Positions 36,640 to 49,400 of a stretch of 64,000 nucleotides of DNA are shown one piece after another. Positions within the stretch are counted from its first letter, which is position 1; the number at the start of each line of letters is the position of its first letter. A program made the translations under genes and the position numbers. The DNA comes from Ypsolopha sequella (lineage: Eukaryota > Arthropoda > Insecta > Lepidoptera > Ypsolophidae), in NCBI GenBank assembly GCA_934047225.1, contig OW203986.1:28771221-28835220 (forward strand). The letters run 5' to 3'. The notes beneath the pieces are model-generated. The model searched no databases and was not told the origin of the DNA. It saw only the letters and a program-made list of their open reading frames with translations.

Positions 36640-39399
36640 TGAATTATCCTCAAGTCTCATTTAATTCTATAATTTTCAAATAAATTGATATAAAAATAAC
36701 TTATATCCTACAAGCACACTATTGCTGCTAACAATGCAACAATTACTCGTTTCGTGCAACGAGTTTATCCAAGTCTTATTATAAGGTGAATATCCACCTT
36801 AGGGGTATAAGCGTAATCGTTCAACTTAGTGCTAACGAATTAACTACATAAAATACATACTCCCCCGGCCGAATCAACTTGCTTCAAGAACTATGTATTA
36901 CCTAGGCGTTATAGTATTCAATATGTATGACATTTTACTATTAATAACGCAGACCTTTAATAGCGTTATAAAAAAAACGTTTTAAGGATGACGTCAGCAT
37001 AGGTTACAAAATAAAAATACTTTTTTTGTATGCAAGCGTTAATTAACATTTTATGCCAAAATGATTGTAACAATATAGTGCTTTATATTCATACATAACC
37101 AAAGTACATAACGTAATTTTTTGCCATTAGTAAGGATTAATAGGGGAGGGGTAACGAATCAATGTAAACACTTTATTAAGTGTTTACCAATTTCTATTAT
37201 ATAAAATCGAAAAGCAAGAAAGGGTAAAAATTCATGGGAACAGTGAGATGCACACCTTTGTGTGCGCGTATCAGTCACACGAACGCCAAAATCTCGAAAA
37301 CAAATGATTCAATTTGATTCCTAGGATTGTGACAATTGGATTTGATTGTGATTTGGATACGTAATCACTTAATAATTAAAGAATGTAATTATGAAATCAA
37401 AATGTTCCGCGTTTGAGAAACGTCCTATTTCTATGGCATGTCTAAACGGCGGTTCATACCGTTTTGGGTTTGCAAAAACGTAACTTGAATATCAAATTGT
37501 TTTTCCAGAGAATGAATTAACTCCAGAGATTATCTCCTACATCCAACGTCACCCACAAACAATCTCTATGATTCAAGTGTTTCAAGTTTTTTTTATAATC
37601 ATTATAACAAATAATATTTTTTTTTATAATATTACTTATCTAGTTAATTTATAACGTTACAAAGGTCTGAATACAGGTAATTATTTTGCGTAGTAAATAA
37701 ATCATAGGTACGTTTAAAATGTTATATTTTAAAGATTTCGAAATGGGATTTTAGATAGATACTTAAATCTAGCAGTATCTAGGAATAAATAATTTCAGTA
37801 ATAGACTTTTTTATTTGAGATTATTTTAACCATATAATTATTTTTCCGATTGAAATTGAATTTTAAGTGTATCCATTTCTTTTCTATAATAATAACCAAG
37901 CTATTCAAAATGAGAATAATCTATTCATGAAAATGATGATGTTCAATGTTGTTCAGGGATTACTTAATACAATTTGATTTAAGTTTAATTTCAGCTTTCA
38001 ATTTTCTAGATCTAATAGCGTTTAGTTAAAGGCAGTCTTTGGTTAATAATAAATTGATGCTAGTTTATATAAAGATAGTGATATTGAAAATCCCTTGAAT
38101 TGCTACATCTCCGTTTTCATATCCAAAACGCAAACCTTTAGTCTTTTCTTCCTTCAGTCTCACAAACATATCAATGAAAAATAAATTAATTATAATTGTC
38201 TTATTTACACAAAAATACATCAAAATTAAACTGGATTACTAATAAGCGTTTATAAGTAATTATATAAAGAAACACAAGCGATTGGGGTACAAAAGACGCC
38301 TGATAGAAAAATACAGTCCAAACAGATAATAAAAAAAATTGAGGTACCTTACAACGAAATGTCAATAATGCATCTAAAATGTCCTGGATTTAAAATTGTA
38401 GGAAATGAAAATTTCGACCAAGTTCCTTTTATTACATAAAAAGCAATATCACTTAGATTAAAATATGATTGTGATAATTCAATGCATTAACACTTTATTT
38501 ACATTTAGTAAAGAGAATAATAATATAATGAACGGTCTTATTAATAAAGATGGTTGTCTAAATTGGAATGTCTGTGCATTAAAATTTGTATTTTATTAAA
38601 ATAGGAACATTTTCATAAAAATAAAGAATGCCAGAGTACATAGTCACAGGTTTTTAAAAACAAATTAGTTTCTGCTAAACGTTTTTTACTGCATTCAATG
38701 TTGACTGGTATTTGAAACAGATCCATTTAAAATAACAATATTGTGTATTTTACAATAACACGAGTGGGTGAAGCTGTGCAGTGACATGGATGGTGGACTG
38801 ATTGTAGGTTTACATACATACATATACTCACGCATGTCTCCCAGAGGGGTAGGCAGAGACTACAGATTTCCATCTGCTACGATCCAGACACACCTCTTTC
38901 GCATCTTCTACATCCATCAATCTAGTCATACAAGCTCTTCTATTCCGGGTACTTTTGACATTGCCCTTCTTCAGTACGTCACCAATTTGGTCAGCATATG
39001 ATTATAGATTTTACTCTCCAATAATCCGTTGATGGTCCTTCAGTAAAAATATTGCTTTGTTACTTCTTGCTCCCCGCGTGATCAATGAATTCGTTTAGTA
39101 TTATTTTGTATTTTTTCTGCAGCTAAATTTATGTTGAGTGCAAAGAAAACAAAGTCTTTTTTAACCAAAATTGTCATAACAAAACGTAAAGTATTTAAAA
39201 GTAAAACTTTTTATTCCTCTTCAAAATATAAGTCGCATGCACACACGCAGTTTAGTAGTTTTAGCGTGTTAACAAGCAGAAAACAAAAGCTCTATTAATT
39301 CCACAACAGTTAGTAAAAGGAATAATAAAGTTCTGGTTCGAAATCATTTGCTTATTCTTGAATATTGTTTAAAAGGCACATTTAAAAAAATATATGAAG
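36640..39399 (-). other. gene-free stretch, possible cyclin E 3' UTR
   Basis: AT-rich, no supported ORF. 38800-38995 contains a dispersed lepidopteran repeat (ACATACATATACTCACGCAT...GGGGTAGGCAGAGACTAC); a relative is at 44995-45065. Reverse AATAAA sites occur near 39207 and 38494. Whether cyclin E transcripts extend here cannot be told from sequence. Confidence 0.45.
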
Positions 39400-39646
39400 T
39401 CTTTCAATTTAAATGGAAAGTAATTTAGGAGGTGATTCAGTATAGTTAATACATCACATTCCACTGCAAAGTACTTTTTTTTGCGCGAACTTTTTCTTCA
39501 CTTGTCCATACAAACTGAGTCAGCTGATCGGATCACTTTGTACTAAGAGAAAAAAAGTTCGCGCAAAAAAAGTGCTTTGCAGTGGAATAAAATGTATTAA
39601 CGATACTGAATCACCTCCTAAATTACTTTGAATTTAAATTGAAAGA
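39400..39646. mobile_element. 247-bp hairpin MITE
   Basis: Ends TCTTTCAATTTAAAT and its complement, with long arms including TTTAGGAGGTGATTCAGTAT and TTTTTTTGCGCGAACTTTTT. It is noncoding. Confidence 0.85.
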
Positions 39647-40218
39647 CCTTACATAGCTAGGCTATGATCAGTCAAAAATCCAACTGAATTTTTTTCGTTA
39701 TACGACACCACTGTTTTAAAATAAATTGCATTTTTTTTATAATTGTATGTGTGGTATCCTTAGTTGCAGGTTCACGCTTGAAAAAACGGTTTTGGCCATA
39801 TCTGAAGCTAAAGGACAATCGTCTAAAAGTCGATATCGGAAGCCAGATAAACCGGCTGCTAGATTCATATGCATGTATGAGTATACACGCATGGAGCAAT
39901 AAAGCAGAGGAGTTGGCGATGGTTAATTTCTCCAGGGAAAACTGTGTGACACTGCGCGGGGTAGAAGGCAGAGGTACGGGTAAGGTTAGCTCCGCCGATC
40001 CACCAATCACAGAGCACATGCCACTAATCGCAATCGCTCCCTTTAGTGACGTTATGGCCGAATTGATCGTAACATGGCTTAATTCAAACACCAACTCCTC
40101 TTCCTTATTGCTTCGTGGTACGCACGTCTACTCATCAGCACTAAAACTGTAAAATAACCAACAAATAAACCAATAACAAGCTGACACGGTCCACCAACCA
40201 CGTCACTCCAGCGCACCA

Positions 40219-40419
40219 TCATTCCACCTGCACGTGTAGCCTGAGCTCGGCCGTGATCTGATGCCTGGTGGAGGGGGTCTTCGTGGAGGGAGTCTTTGGG
40301 CTCTTCTGGTCGGACGCGGGCGGGGTAGGGGGGAAAAGGTGCTCGGACTCCTGCGATGTTCCCGGCGTCGCTTCCGGCTGCGATACGGATTGGTCTAGGA
40401 AGTGCTGGTATACTTTATC
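40219..40419 (-). CDS. CycE: Cyclin E exon 8, degron tail
   Basis: The exon encodes [40 protein letters not shown] and a terminal LHVQVE, stop at 40219-40221. Acceptor ccttcgcag|GAT. Pro/Ser/Thr-rich with several S/T-P sites. Confidence 0.93.
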   Translation of the reverse strand, partial: DKVYQHFLDQSVSQPEATPGTSQESEHLFPPTPPASDQKSPKTPSTKTPSTRHQITAELRLHVQVE

Positions 40420-43400
40420 CTGCGAAGGAGAGGTTACGATTAGAATAGGGACATAATTGTTCAGATAATATACAATTCATAAATTATAAAAGTGAAATTA
40501 TGAATTTAACATGATAAATAACGTAGCTCAGCTATTTGCTACCAAAAAACAAACGTATAGTGCTGGTATTCAACTACCCCTACTAAATAAGAAGGATTGT
40601 GCTTAAACTGTACGAATAGAATTCTTATCCCACTAATGTTATAAATGCGAAAGTTTGGATGGATGTTTGTTTGGATGGATGCCGCCTTGTTCCTGGTCCC
40701 TGGCCGGGTCTCCGGTATGGGTTCGGGCGGCTGATTGGATTTTACCTTGTATAATATATATTTTACCTATCATTTTAATCGTAAATATATTGCTACATAA
40801 ATTAAATAAACCTTTAATTTAGTTCATGTACATTTATTATTTTATTACATATATTTTCTTTATTAGATTAAATTTGACGTGTAAAAAGTGTATATATCTA
40901 TACCTGCTTTGCAAAATAAACTATTTGAATTTGAATTACTGAACCGATTGGCCTGAAACTTTGCACAAATGTAGTTCGAGACCTGGTATAGGACATAGGC
41001 TCCTTTTTATCCCATAAATCAGTTCCCATGGGAACAAGAAATAGTGTCGTTCATAGACGCGGCATGGCCTTCATCCTCGCCAAACATAATATACTATACT
41101 AGGGGATTAAATAAATGATCAAGGACCGCTAAAGAGACATTAGCAGAGGATTAATTCAGAGAACAAAAAATAGTGTCGATCAGAAAAGCGGCTCGGCCTT
41201 CGGCCTCGTCAAAGACACTTTACATGGGGATCAAATTAGAGATGATGAGGCTCCAAAACACTCCATATCTCGAAACCAGTCAGGTCAACTACGCACTAAA
41301 AAAATAATGAGCTGAAAAATATTTACAGATTCGATACGACTATACAAAAACTTAATCAACGCGGGCGAAGCCGTGGGCAAAAGCTAGTTTTCTATAATTA
41401 TTGTTATTAAACGTTCTAATTTGATGGACTATTATTTTACGGGTTCATCAGGAGAAACCTTGTCAGAAAATATTGTGAAGATTTAAGATGATGATCGAGC
41501 GGTACGTCTTATTAAATAATAAATCGGTTTTTACATTGAGAGTTAATTAAATTGCTATGTTCGCCACGCACCGCAAAACAAGATTTTAATAATAAAAACA
41601 AGTGCCATGCAATTACAAAACAAAGAACGTTCGCCATAAGCAAGTACATACGTTATCGTGCGAGCTACCACCACTTTGCACTCTGTGCAGGCTTTCAAGA
41701 ATGATGTTGTAGCCTACTTCAGCTTCCATAACGACGCCAATGGTCTAGCTTACTTTTGTGTCGAAGTGACTTCCGGGCAACTACTAGCGGCCCAACTGCG
41801 GCCGTGCATTCTTTACGAAACCTCAGAGTTAAAAGTGAAGTAATTTTTACTGAAAACTGCATTCAAATTAATTCAGTTGTATAACGCTTTTCAACGAGAG
41901 GATGCAAAACGGGTCATTACCCCGACCGACACCTGTAACCGCTCGTGACCCCACCTTCGTACTATGATAATCATGTGTAGTTGCATTTTGTAACAGAAGT
42001 CATACATGTCAGAAGCATCGTTTACTAAAATTAAGTATCATAATTTCATAATACTGAGTGGTGAATGGATCGCTTTGCATCGTCTCACTAAATAGCGTAT
42101 AGTCGAGTTAGAGATGTACTCACAAACATGTCGAGAGAGACGTTGTGCGATTGTATCCGATGGCTCTCGTCAACGTTGAGGTCGGGACAGATGAGGTGCA
42201 GTCCGCCCGCGCAGTGCACGAACTCCCCGTCCCCCGCGCGCACCACGCTCACGGCACCCTCCCCTCGCACCACCTCCACGAACGGCGCCAGCCAGTTGTA
42301 GCACGGCTCCAGGGCGTCCCACGTGAACCCTGGAATGGGAGATGTCTAGTTTAACTCTTGAGCAAAATAGTTTTATAACAAAGGAAACCATTTGCTATAT
42401 GCGATTGGTTTAAGGCCTCGTCAGACAGCGTGGCGGAGTAGTGTGTTGTTGGCAGGCGATTTCCTATGTGTATGAGAGACGCCACGCCACACTGAGGTGG
42501 TGGGGCGTCTCTGAATGCTGAAATTTAAGTGCAAGCGATGTGATTTTATACAGCTCTAAATATTATTTGAACTTGAAATGCATTGTATTCTTTTTGTAGG
42601 TCAGACCGATATTCCAATGTTTGCACACCTGACATCAGATGATTAATTAAATTAACATTATATAATTTCGGTATAGAAATGCAAGAGAAAAGTACATCTG
42701 GATGTGAGCTCTGAAAGCAATCGCCCGGCAAAGGAGAGGTCCCGGATTCGAATCCCGGTACAGAACTCCTCACATCCAGATTTACATTCTTTCTTCTGTT
42801 TCTATAGATATAGTAATGAGATAACGTTAATTTGTATCTCCTCGATTATAGTTCCTATTAATTAAATAATCTACAACAAAAACAACATCGAAACAGCATC
42901 GACTAACCTGAAACCCGCAACGCGAGCTCCTTATTGAACGTGTGAGCCATCGCCGCGGCCGCCACCAGGCTGTAGTTGAAGTTATTAACGTCCACATGCA
43001 AAACTGTTAAGTCTATCAATTGTCCACATATCACAAATTCTAGGGAAGAGTACTGGGGGAAAACAAAAGTGTATCCCCGCAAAGAGTTCACGCCACTATC
43101 ACTTTCACTTAAGAGTCTGCGCTTTGCGCCGCGCGCTTCGCTCGCCAGCTGCATGTAGACATTGAGCCAGCTGTTCACTGTGATGGGGGTGAGGCTCCAC
43201 GAGAGGATCTTCAGGATGAGGAGCTCTTCTAGAAGGATCTCGTCACTGGTGCAAGCTCCGTCGGTCACGTACGCGAACTCGCCGATCTTGGGCGGGTAAA
43301 CTTCCTCCACTTTCGCCGCGATGAATAAACATGTTATACCTGGAAAGGTTTTAGGTTCAGCTATTGTTTGTGTCAGGCGTGGGCCTAGAATTTACCTCAG

Positions 43401-46400
43401 GAGGGGGGGTAAATTCGAATTTAAAATTAGGCTTATGTCGTCAATGTGGTTTATTGTCGTCAATATGTGTGGTTTTACAGTTACAAATATATATTTATTA
43501 AACGAACTTCTAATCACGAAGTTAATTTCAATGCTTGATTAAATACTATATCAACGCACTTTTAAGCTTAGTTTACACGGCTATAGTAACTAGTAGATTA
43601 ACAGCGATAAAAGTACTAATAACCTAGCTAAAAGTAAACTATTACAGAATACTACTAAATATAGTAGATAGGCGAGTAGAGTGGATAACGCTTAGCATGG
43701 TTTACATTTGGGCTAGTTAGAAGTAGAGTTACTAGCGTACTATTTATTCGACTACAGTACTCTACTCGCTTTTGTCTAGTAACCTTTTACATTTTATGCT
43801 ATTTAGTAGTGTGAAAGAGGAAAGTCAGAAATATAAACATTCGACGCTGTTTGATGTCGTCGCCATTTAAGAAGTTTATTTAAGCACATTATGAAATGAA
43901 GTTATATACAGAATCTGCTAATCTATTTTTCACAATATCTAAAGACGCTGCGCTTGTTTTTAAAATAATATTAGGTTTAGGTATTCCACAAACACTCATT
44001 CTCTATACAGTTCAATTATTTTTATAGTTTCCAATTCCGTCCACTTCATTTACAAAACCCAAGATTTAGATAAAAAAAACAAAACCAACATCACCTAAAA
44101 TCAAAGATTTAAAATTACAAACTGACAAACAGTTGCATTTTAAATTATCTCTAGAGTGAGTTTCACGCAAGAAATCCCCTGTCAAAGTACTTATTGTTAA
44201 AAAATAAAGAAGTCCCCTGTCAAAGTACTTATTTGTGTCGATTCGGCGCAACACGACTTAACTTATTTGACAGTCTTTTCGCTTAAAACAAGATATTGGC
44301 GGAACTAATGTGCGCAGACACGTTTAAAGAAGCCAGATAAAACGGCTAATAATAATAATAACTTATTTGACAGGACTAAACTTAGTTTGAACGTTGTCTT
44401 TTTCTTTCTGTATCGAAAAGACAAAGACAGAACGCTCAAAATAAGGTTAGTCCTGTCAAGTTAGTTAAGTTGTATTGCGCCGAATCGACACCATTGTCAA
44501 AAAATAAAGACGAAAATGTGTTCTTATCACGAAAGAAGTTCCGCGGTTTAAAGCATTTTCGTCTTGAGTTTTTGATAATAAGTACTTTGACAGGGGACTT
44601 CTTTATTTTTTAACAATAAGTACTTTGACAGGGGAATTCTTGCGTGAAACGCCCTCTACCTCCGCCCGTTTTATTTTGACAGTGATCAAATTTTGAAAAG
44701 GGGAATTTATTCGCGTTATGTGATTTTTTATTCTCAAGGGTGAAGTGCAGATATTCTTATGAAATAAAAATGTTTTTCATTATCTACGCTTCAAAGGCTA
44801 ACTTTCTGCATTTGATGAAAATTTTAATATCAGTATAAAAGATCGCTAAATGTATGAGAATTAAAAAAATTTAAGCTGTGTAAGCACTACTTAAACATGA
44901 AAAAAATATATATTTTAAGCTACAGAGAACACATTGAAGGGGTGCCCCGTGGTAAATTAGAAAAATACGAAAATTTGGGCCACCCTACTACAGATCTATA
45001 CTTACGCGAGTCTCCTAAGGGGGTAAGCAGAAACTACTAACACACTTCTTTCGCTTCTTCCAAAATGAGTCATAAACGCTATTTTAAATACAAAAAAATA
45101 TTTATTGAATCAAAAAACATACAGAAGCACTTAATATGTTTTACAAAAATATAAAAGATGTGCTAATTGTATCCTAAAACAATCTAGACAAAGACAGTCC
45201 CTATCACCTACACTCACCTAAATGGCCAAATTTTATTCCGTGCTTTTGCTTATCCAGTACAGTATGCGCAATCTTACCTGGCCGCGCGAAGTGAGGCACC
45301 TCTCTCGCGCAGGCATAGTTTTTAGGATGAGACGAGCCTCAATACGGACGGCCAAGTAAGATTTAAGACACTGTATATTATAACCTACGGTAAGAAATAT
45401 ATTAGAACCTCACCTATAAGTTGCAGCCGCCCCTTCTGCACATCTTCAGTGTTAGAGAGGTACCGGTCTACATAGTCTACAGTCAGGTGGAATGTCTCCC
45501 GGTGCAGCTTATACACCTCGCACACCTGTGGACGGAGAAGGGCTTGAGGACTGGATGATGAGCATATTGATGAATTAGAGTCCATGAAAGGCATTCAAAA
45601 TTCAAAAATTCAAAAAGTTCATTTTTCAAAGTAGGTATATATAATACACGTTTCACAAGTCAAATTTTAATCTTATAAAAATATATGTAATAAAATAATA
45701 AATGTAATAAAATAATAAATGTACACGAACTACTTAGATTACATGTTTATTTAATTTATGTAGCAATATACAAGGTGTAACAGAAAGGTGTAACCATATT
45801 TGAAGAGCTTATTCAGTCAATGGTTAAGAACAACTTTTACTATGGAACAAATCCTGTAATTCGAAAAAAAAAATTACTTGCTTCATAGGAAAATGCAATG
45901 CCGCTCGGCCGAAATGTATGGAAGGGCAGATTTTTTTTTGAGATTTCAGGGTTGACCCCATAGTAAAAGTTGTTCTATTCCATTGACTGAATAAGCTCTT
46001 CAAATATGGTTACACCTTTCTGTTACATGTAGTATATACGATTAAAATTATAGGTAAAATATTATTATACAAGGTGAAATCCAATCAACCGCCCGAACCC
46101 ATACCGGAGACCCGGCCAGGGACCAGGAACAAGGTTCAATGATCACCAACATAATATTAATAACGGATTTCACTATAACGAAGGCACATTTAGAATAAGG
46201 AAGCCTACACAACAATGGTACTACGCGTTGGTATTATTTTTCAGTATTACCCGAATTAATAAACCTTGGGAATAGAAATGGCCGCCTGCTCTTGCTGTAC
46301 TGTCAGCACAGGCCCATCACAATATGCATCGAAATAATTATTTCGATGACAATATGCATCGAAAACAATATGGGATTTGAGCAATCGACAACACACACAT

Positions 46401-49400
46401 GGACTGCTATTGTTTTTAATGCTATCAGTATTTCCATGTGCGATTATAGACAGAGATAGTGGTGAATAGCATGGCCGCGATGTTTATTCGAAATGTCTAT
46501 TACAATACAAATTAATACAATATAACTTATTTGCACACCAAAGAAAGGAAAAGAAAAATCATGAAATCACAATATACAAATTACTTAAGTACAATGAGGC
46601 GGCCTTTTCGCTTACAGCAATCTCTTCCAGGCAACCTTTGGGTGAAAGAAACTAGTTTAAAAAGGGTAGTTATAAAAGCTCCGAAAACTAAATTAAAAAT
46701 AAGGATGTTCAATTTATGAATGTTACTGCTTTAAATACTAATCTACCGAAAACTTATGTGCTAATAAATATACGAAAACTACCGAATGAAATACTGAAAA
46801 TTTCGCAAACTACTGTCAGCTATTTTTATCGTAGATCTTCGAATAAAAATTATTTTTTTTGTATGTCATGAATTCTGTTAAAGCTGGAGACTGCCTCGCT
46901 CCGCTCCGCTTCGCTTGGCTCCTTATTTTGTCTTACACACAAGCTTCGCTCGTCGTCGCACCTATTTTTGACTTTTGGTTCATAGTTTTGTTTTTGACTA
47001 TGTTTTTTAAGTAATGTTTAAGTTAGTATTTCTTTCGAAAGTTGTGTAATTTACTCGGAGGTTCATTATTTAAACTAGGTGGTCGTGAGAAATTTTAGTT
47101 TGCTATGTTTATTTTGTCGGTAGATGTTACACAGTTAAATTAGTATATTTTTCTATAACAAATTTTACCACTGTATAGGATATACAAGGGGAACAAACCA
47201 GGTATCAAAAAAATTACATAGTTCGGAAACGAAGCTCGACCTTCAGCCTCGCCAAAGACTCTCAATTCAGAGAACAAGAAATACTTTCTTTCATACGGTC
47301 TCAGCCTTTTTCCTCACTAAAGACATTTTAGTAGAGGATCAACTCTGAGATCAAAAAATAGTTTCGAGGGGATTAAATCAATTATCAAGAATTAATTTTA
47401 TCTAGTATACGTATATATGTTAAAGGTATATTAATGAATAAGATAAATAAAATACATATCATAGATACGAGTAAATAACATTAATAGATAGATAAATGAT
47501 AGATTAGATTAATAGATAAATAAATATATCATCATATATATAAAAAGAGAAGTCCGGACTGACTCACTCATCAACGCACAGCCCAAACCCTTGGACCTAG
47601 AAAGCTGAAATTTTGCACAAAGCTTCCCTTTGTAATGTATACAAGGAATAAGGAAGGATTTTTCGAAATTCTACCTCTAAGGGGTTGAAACGGGGGTCCA
47701 GAGTTTGTATGGGGAAACAAGATTAGTTGGACTTTTTTATTTGAGACTTCACAAGAGTACTCCTATCCATAAATGAGGGGTCGTGTGGCTGAGGGCAGAA
47801 CTTTTAATGTAGTTTAAAAAAAAACTAATAGGTAATAGGCCCCGCCAAAGAGACTTTACCTGGAGATCAAATAATTGCACCAAAAACACTTCAAACCAGA
47901 TTTAAATACTTTCTATAAAAAGTACTACACAAAAACTAAATCAACGCGGGCGAAGCCGCGGGCAAAAGCTAGTATGTAATAAAATAACAAATTAACTGTA
48001 AGGGGAATATAAATTGCTCAGAGTGTAAACCCTTACGAAGTAGTCCTTTTCCAGTCCTTTGAAGACTGGGGGGGAAGGTGCTCTTCTTATAGATAGAGGA
48101 AGACCATTCCACAATCGGACTGCTTGTATTAAAAAGGAATTGTCATAGAAAGACGATGAAAGCATGGGGTATCCAGGAGCAGATATTGAGAACATCGTAA
48201 GGTGGGGTCATGAGTACCATGAAGAAATCGAAAACGAGCTTCGAGGTAGGATGGGGTAATAGGATTAATTAATACAGATCTTAAATATAATAATAATAAA
48301 AATAATATAATAGTCAAATAACCTAAGGCTTGTAACATATTACTTGACCCCTAGAATTAGCTTGCAGATGTACGTAAGGGCGAGGAAAACCTTGAAGTCG
48401 TTTTCAAGATCGAGAAGCTAAACCTCAAATTAGAAAAAACTAGTCTGTTAAATATACGAGTATCCGAGCCACAGTCTATTCAAGGGCGTATACAGTATTT
48501 GGGGGACGCCATTCTGACAAGGTAATCAAAAGTTCCATTTTTCGAAAAGTTCGAAATAAGTTTTGAAAATCGAACTTTCCGGGCGTTTTCCCGTTGCGAA
48601 ATGACTATCAGGTCAGTTTGAAATATCTTATTGAAATTTCATTTATTGCAAAATTAGATTCTTTTTGACGTTTGTCTTTACAATCGAAATTCCCTGCGTT
48701 CCGATTCACGACATAATCGATTATATCGCGTCTGAGACTCTTTTTTCACAAAATGATACTGGCCACAAATAAAAGCCGAAGCCTGAAAAAAATAGGTATA
48801 AACCGCGCCGCCCTTTGCAAAGTCAAAAAATACATTAAATTTGAAAGGAAAAATTAAATGTTTAAATACGTAAATCAGGTAGTAGAAAAAGTAACGTTCG
48901 CAACGATTAAAAATGAGTTTTCTTACCCTCGCCGCCATTCGCCACTCCGCCATTTTATACTCGTCACGAAATATACTATTTTTAGGCGCCTTATGTCTTG
49001 AAGCGCTTTTAGCAATCCTATCTATACCTTATATGATGTGTAAAAAGTGAACCCGCGAATCGAATCGAAATGTAGAGTCGAATTCTGGGCGGGGGGCATG
49101 GCTTGGTATAACATTTTTTTTTGATACGTACGTGCTAAATTACCAAAAAATTAAGGTAACTTTATTTTAGCATTATAAAATTGGGCACGTAGGGAGTGCT
49201 TTATACTGTTATTAATAAATAAATAAATAATGTTATAAATGAAACGTTTGACGTCCAGCAGCACTGCATACGCGCTGCAATAGAATACTGTAATTGGGCC
49301 GCAGAACCAGGAGAGGACCTAGGAGATCTTCTTGTCGTATGGTTAAGGTTACAGGATACTCGTCGAAGGTAGTCGATTAAGCATGAATGAGAATGAATAC

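Noticed and set aside
39672..40152. 133- and 140-codon frames on opposite strands
   Set aside because: Mutually overlapping, no recognisable domain, no splice context, next to the cyclin E 3' end. More likely chance openness or repeat.
42145..42391. + and - frames over cyclin E exon 7
   Set aside because: Products of the high GC content of the exon; the spliced cyclin E frame explains the sequence.
42476..42511. perfect-looking GAGACGCC...GGCGTCTC hairpin as a terminator
   Set aside because: Eukaryotic intron; more likely the core of a small MITE, and no other end was found.
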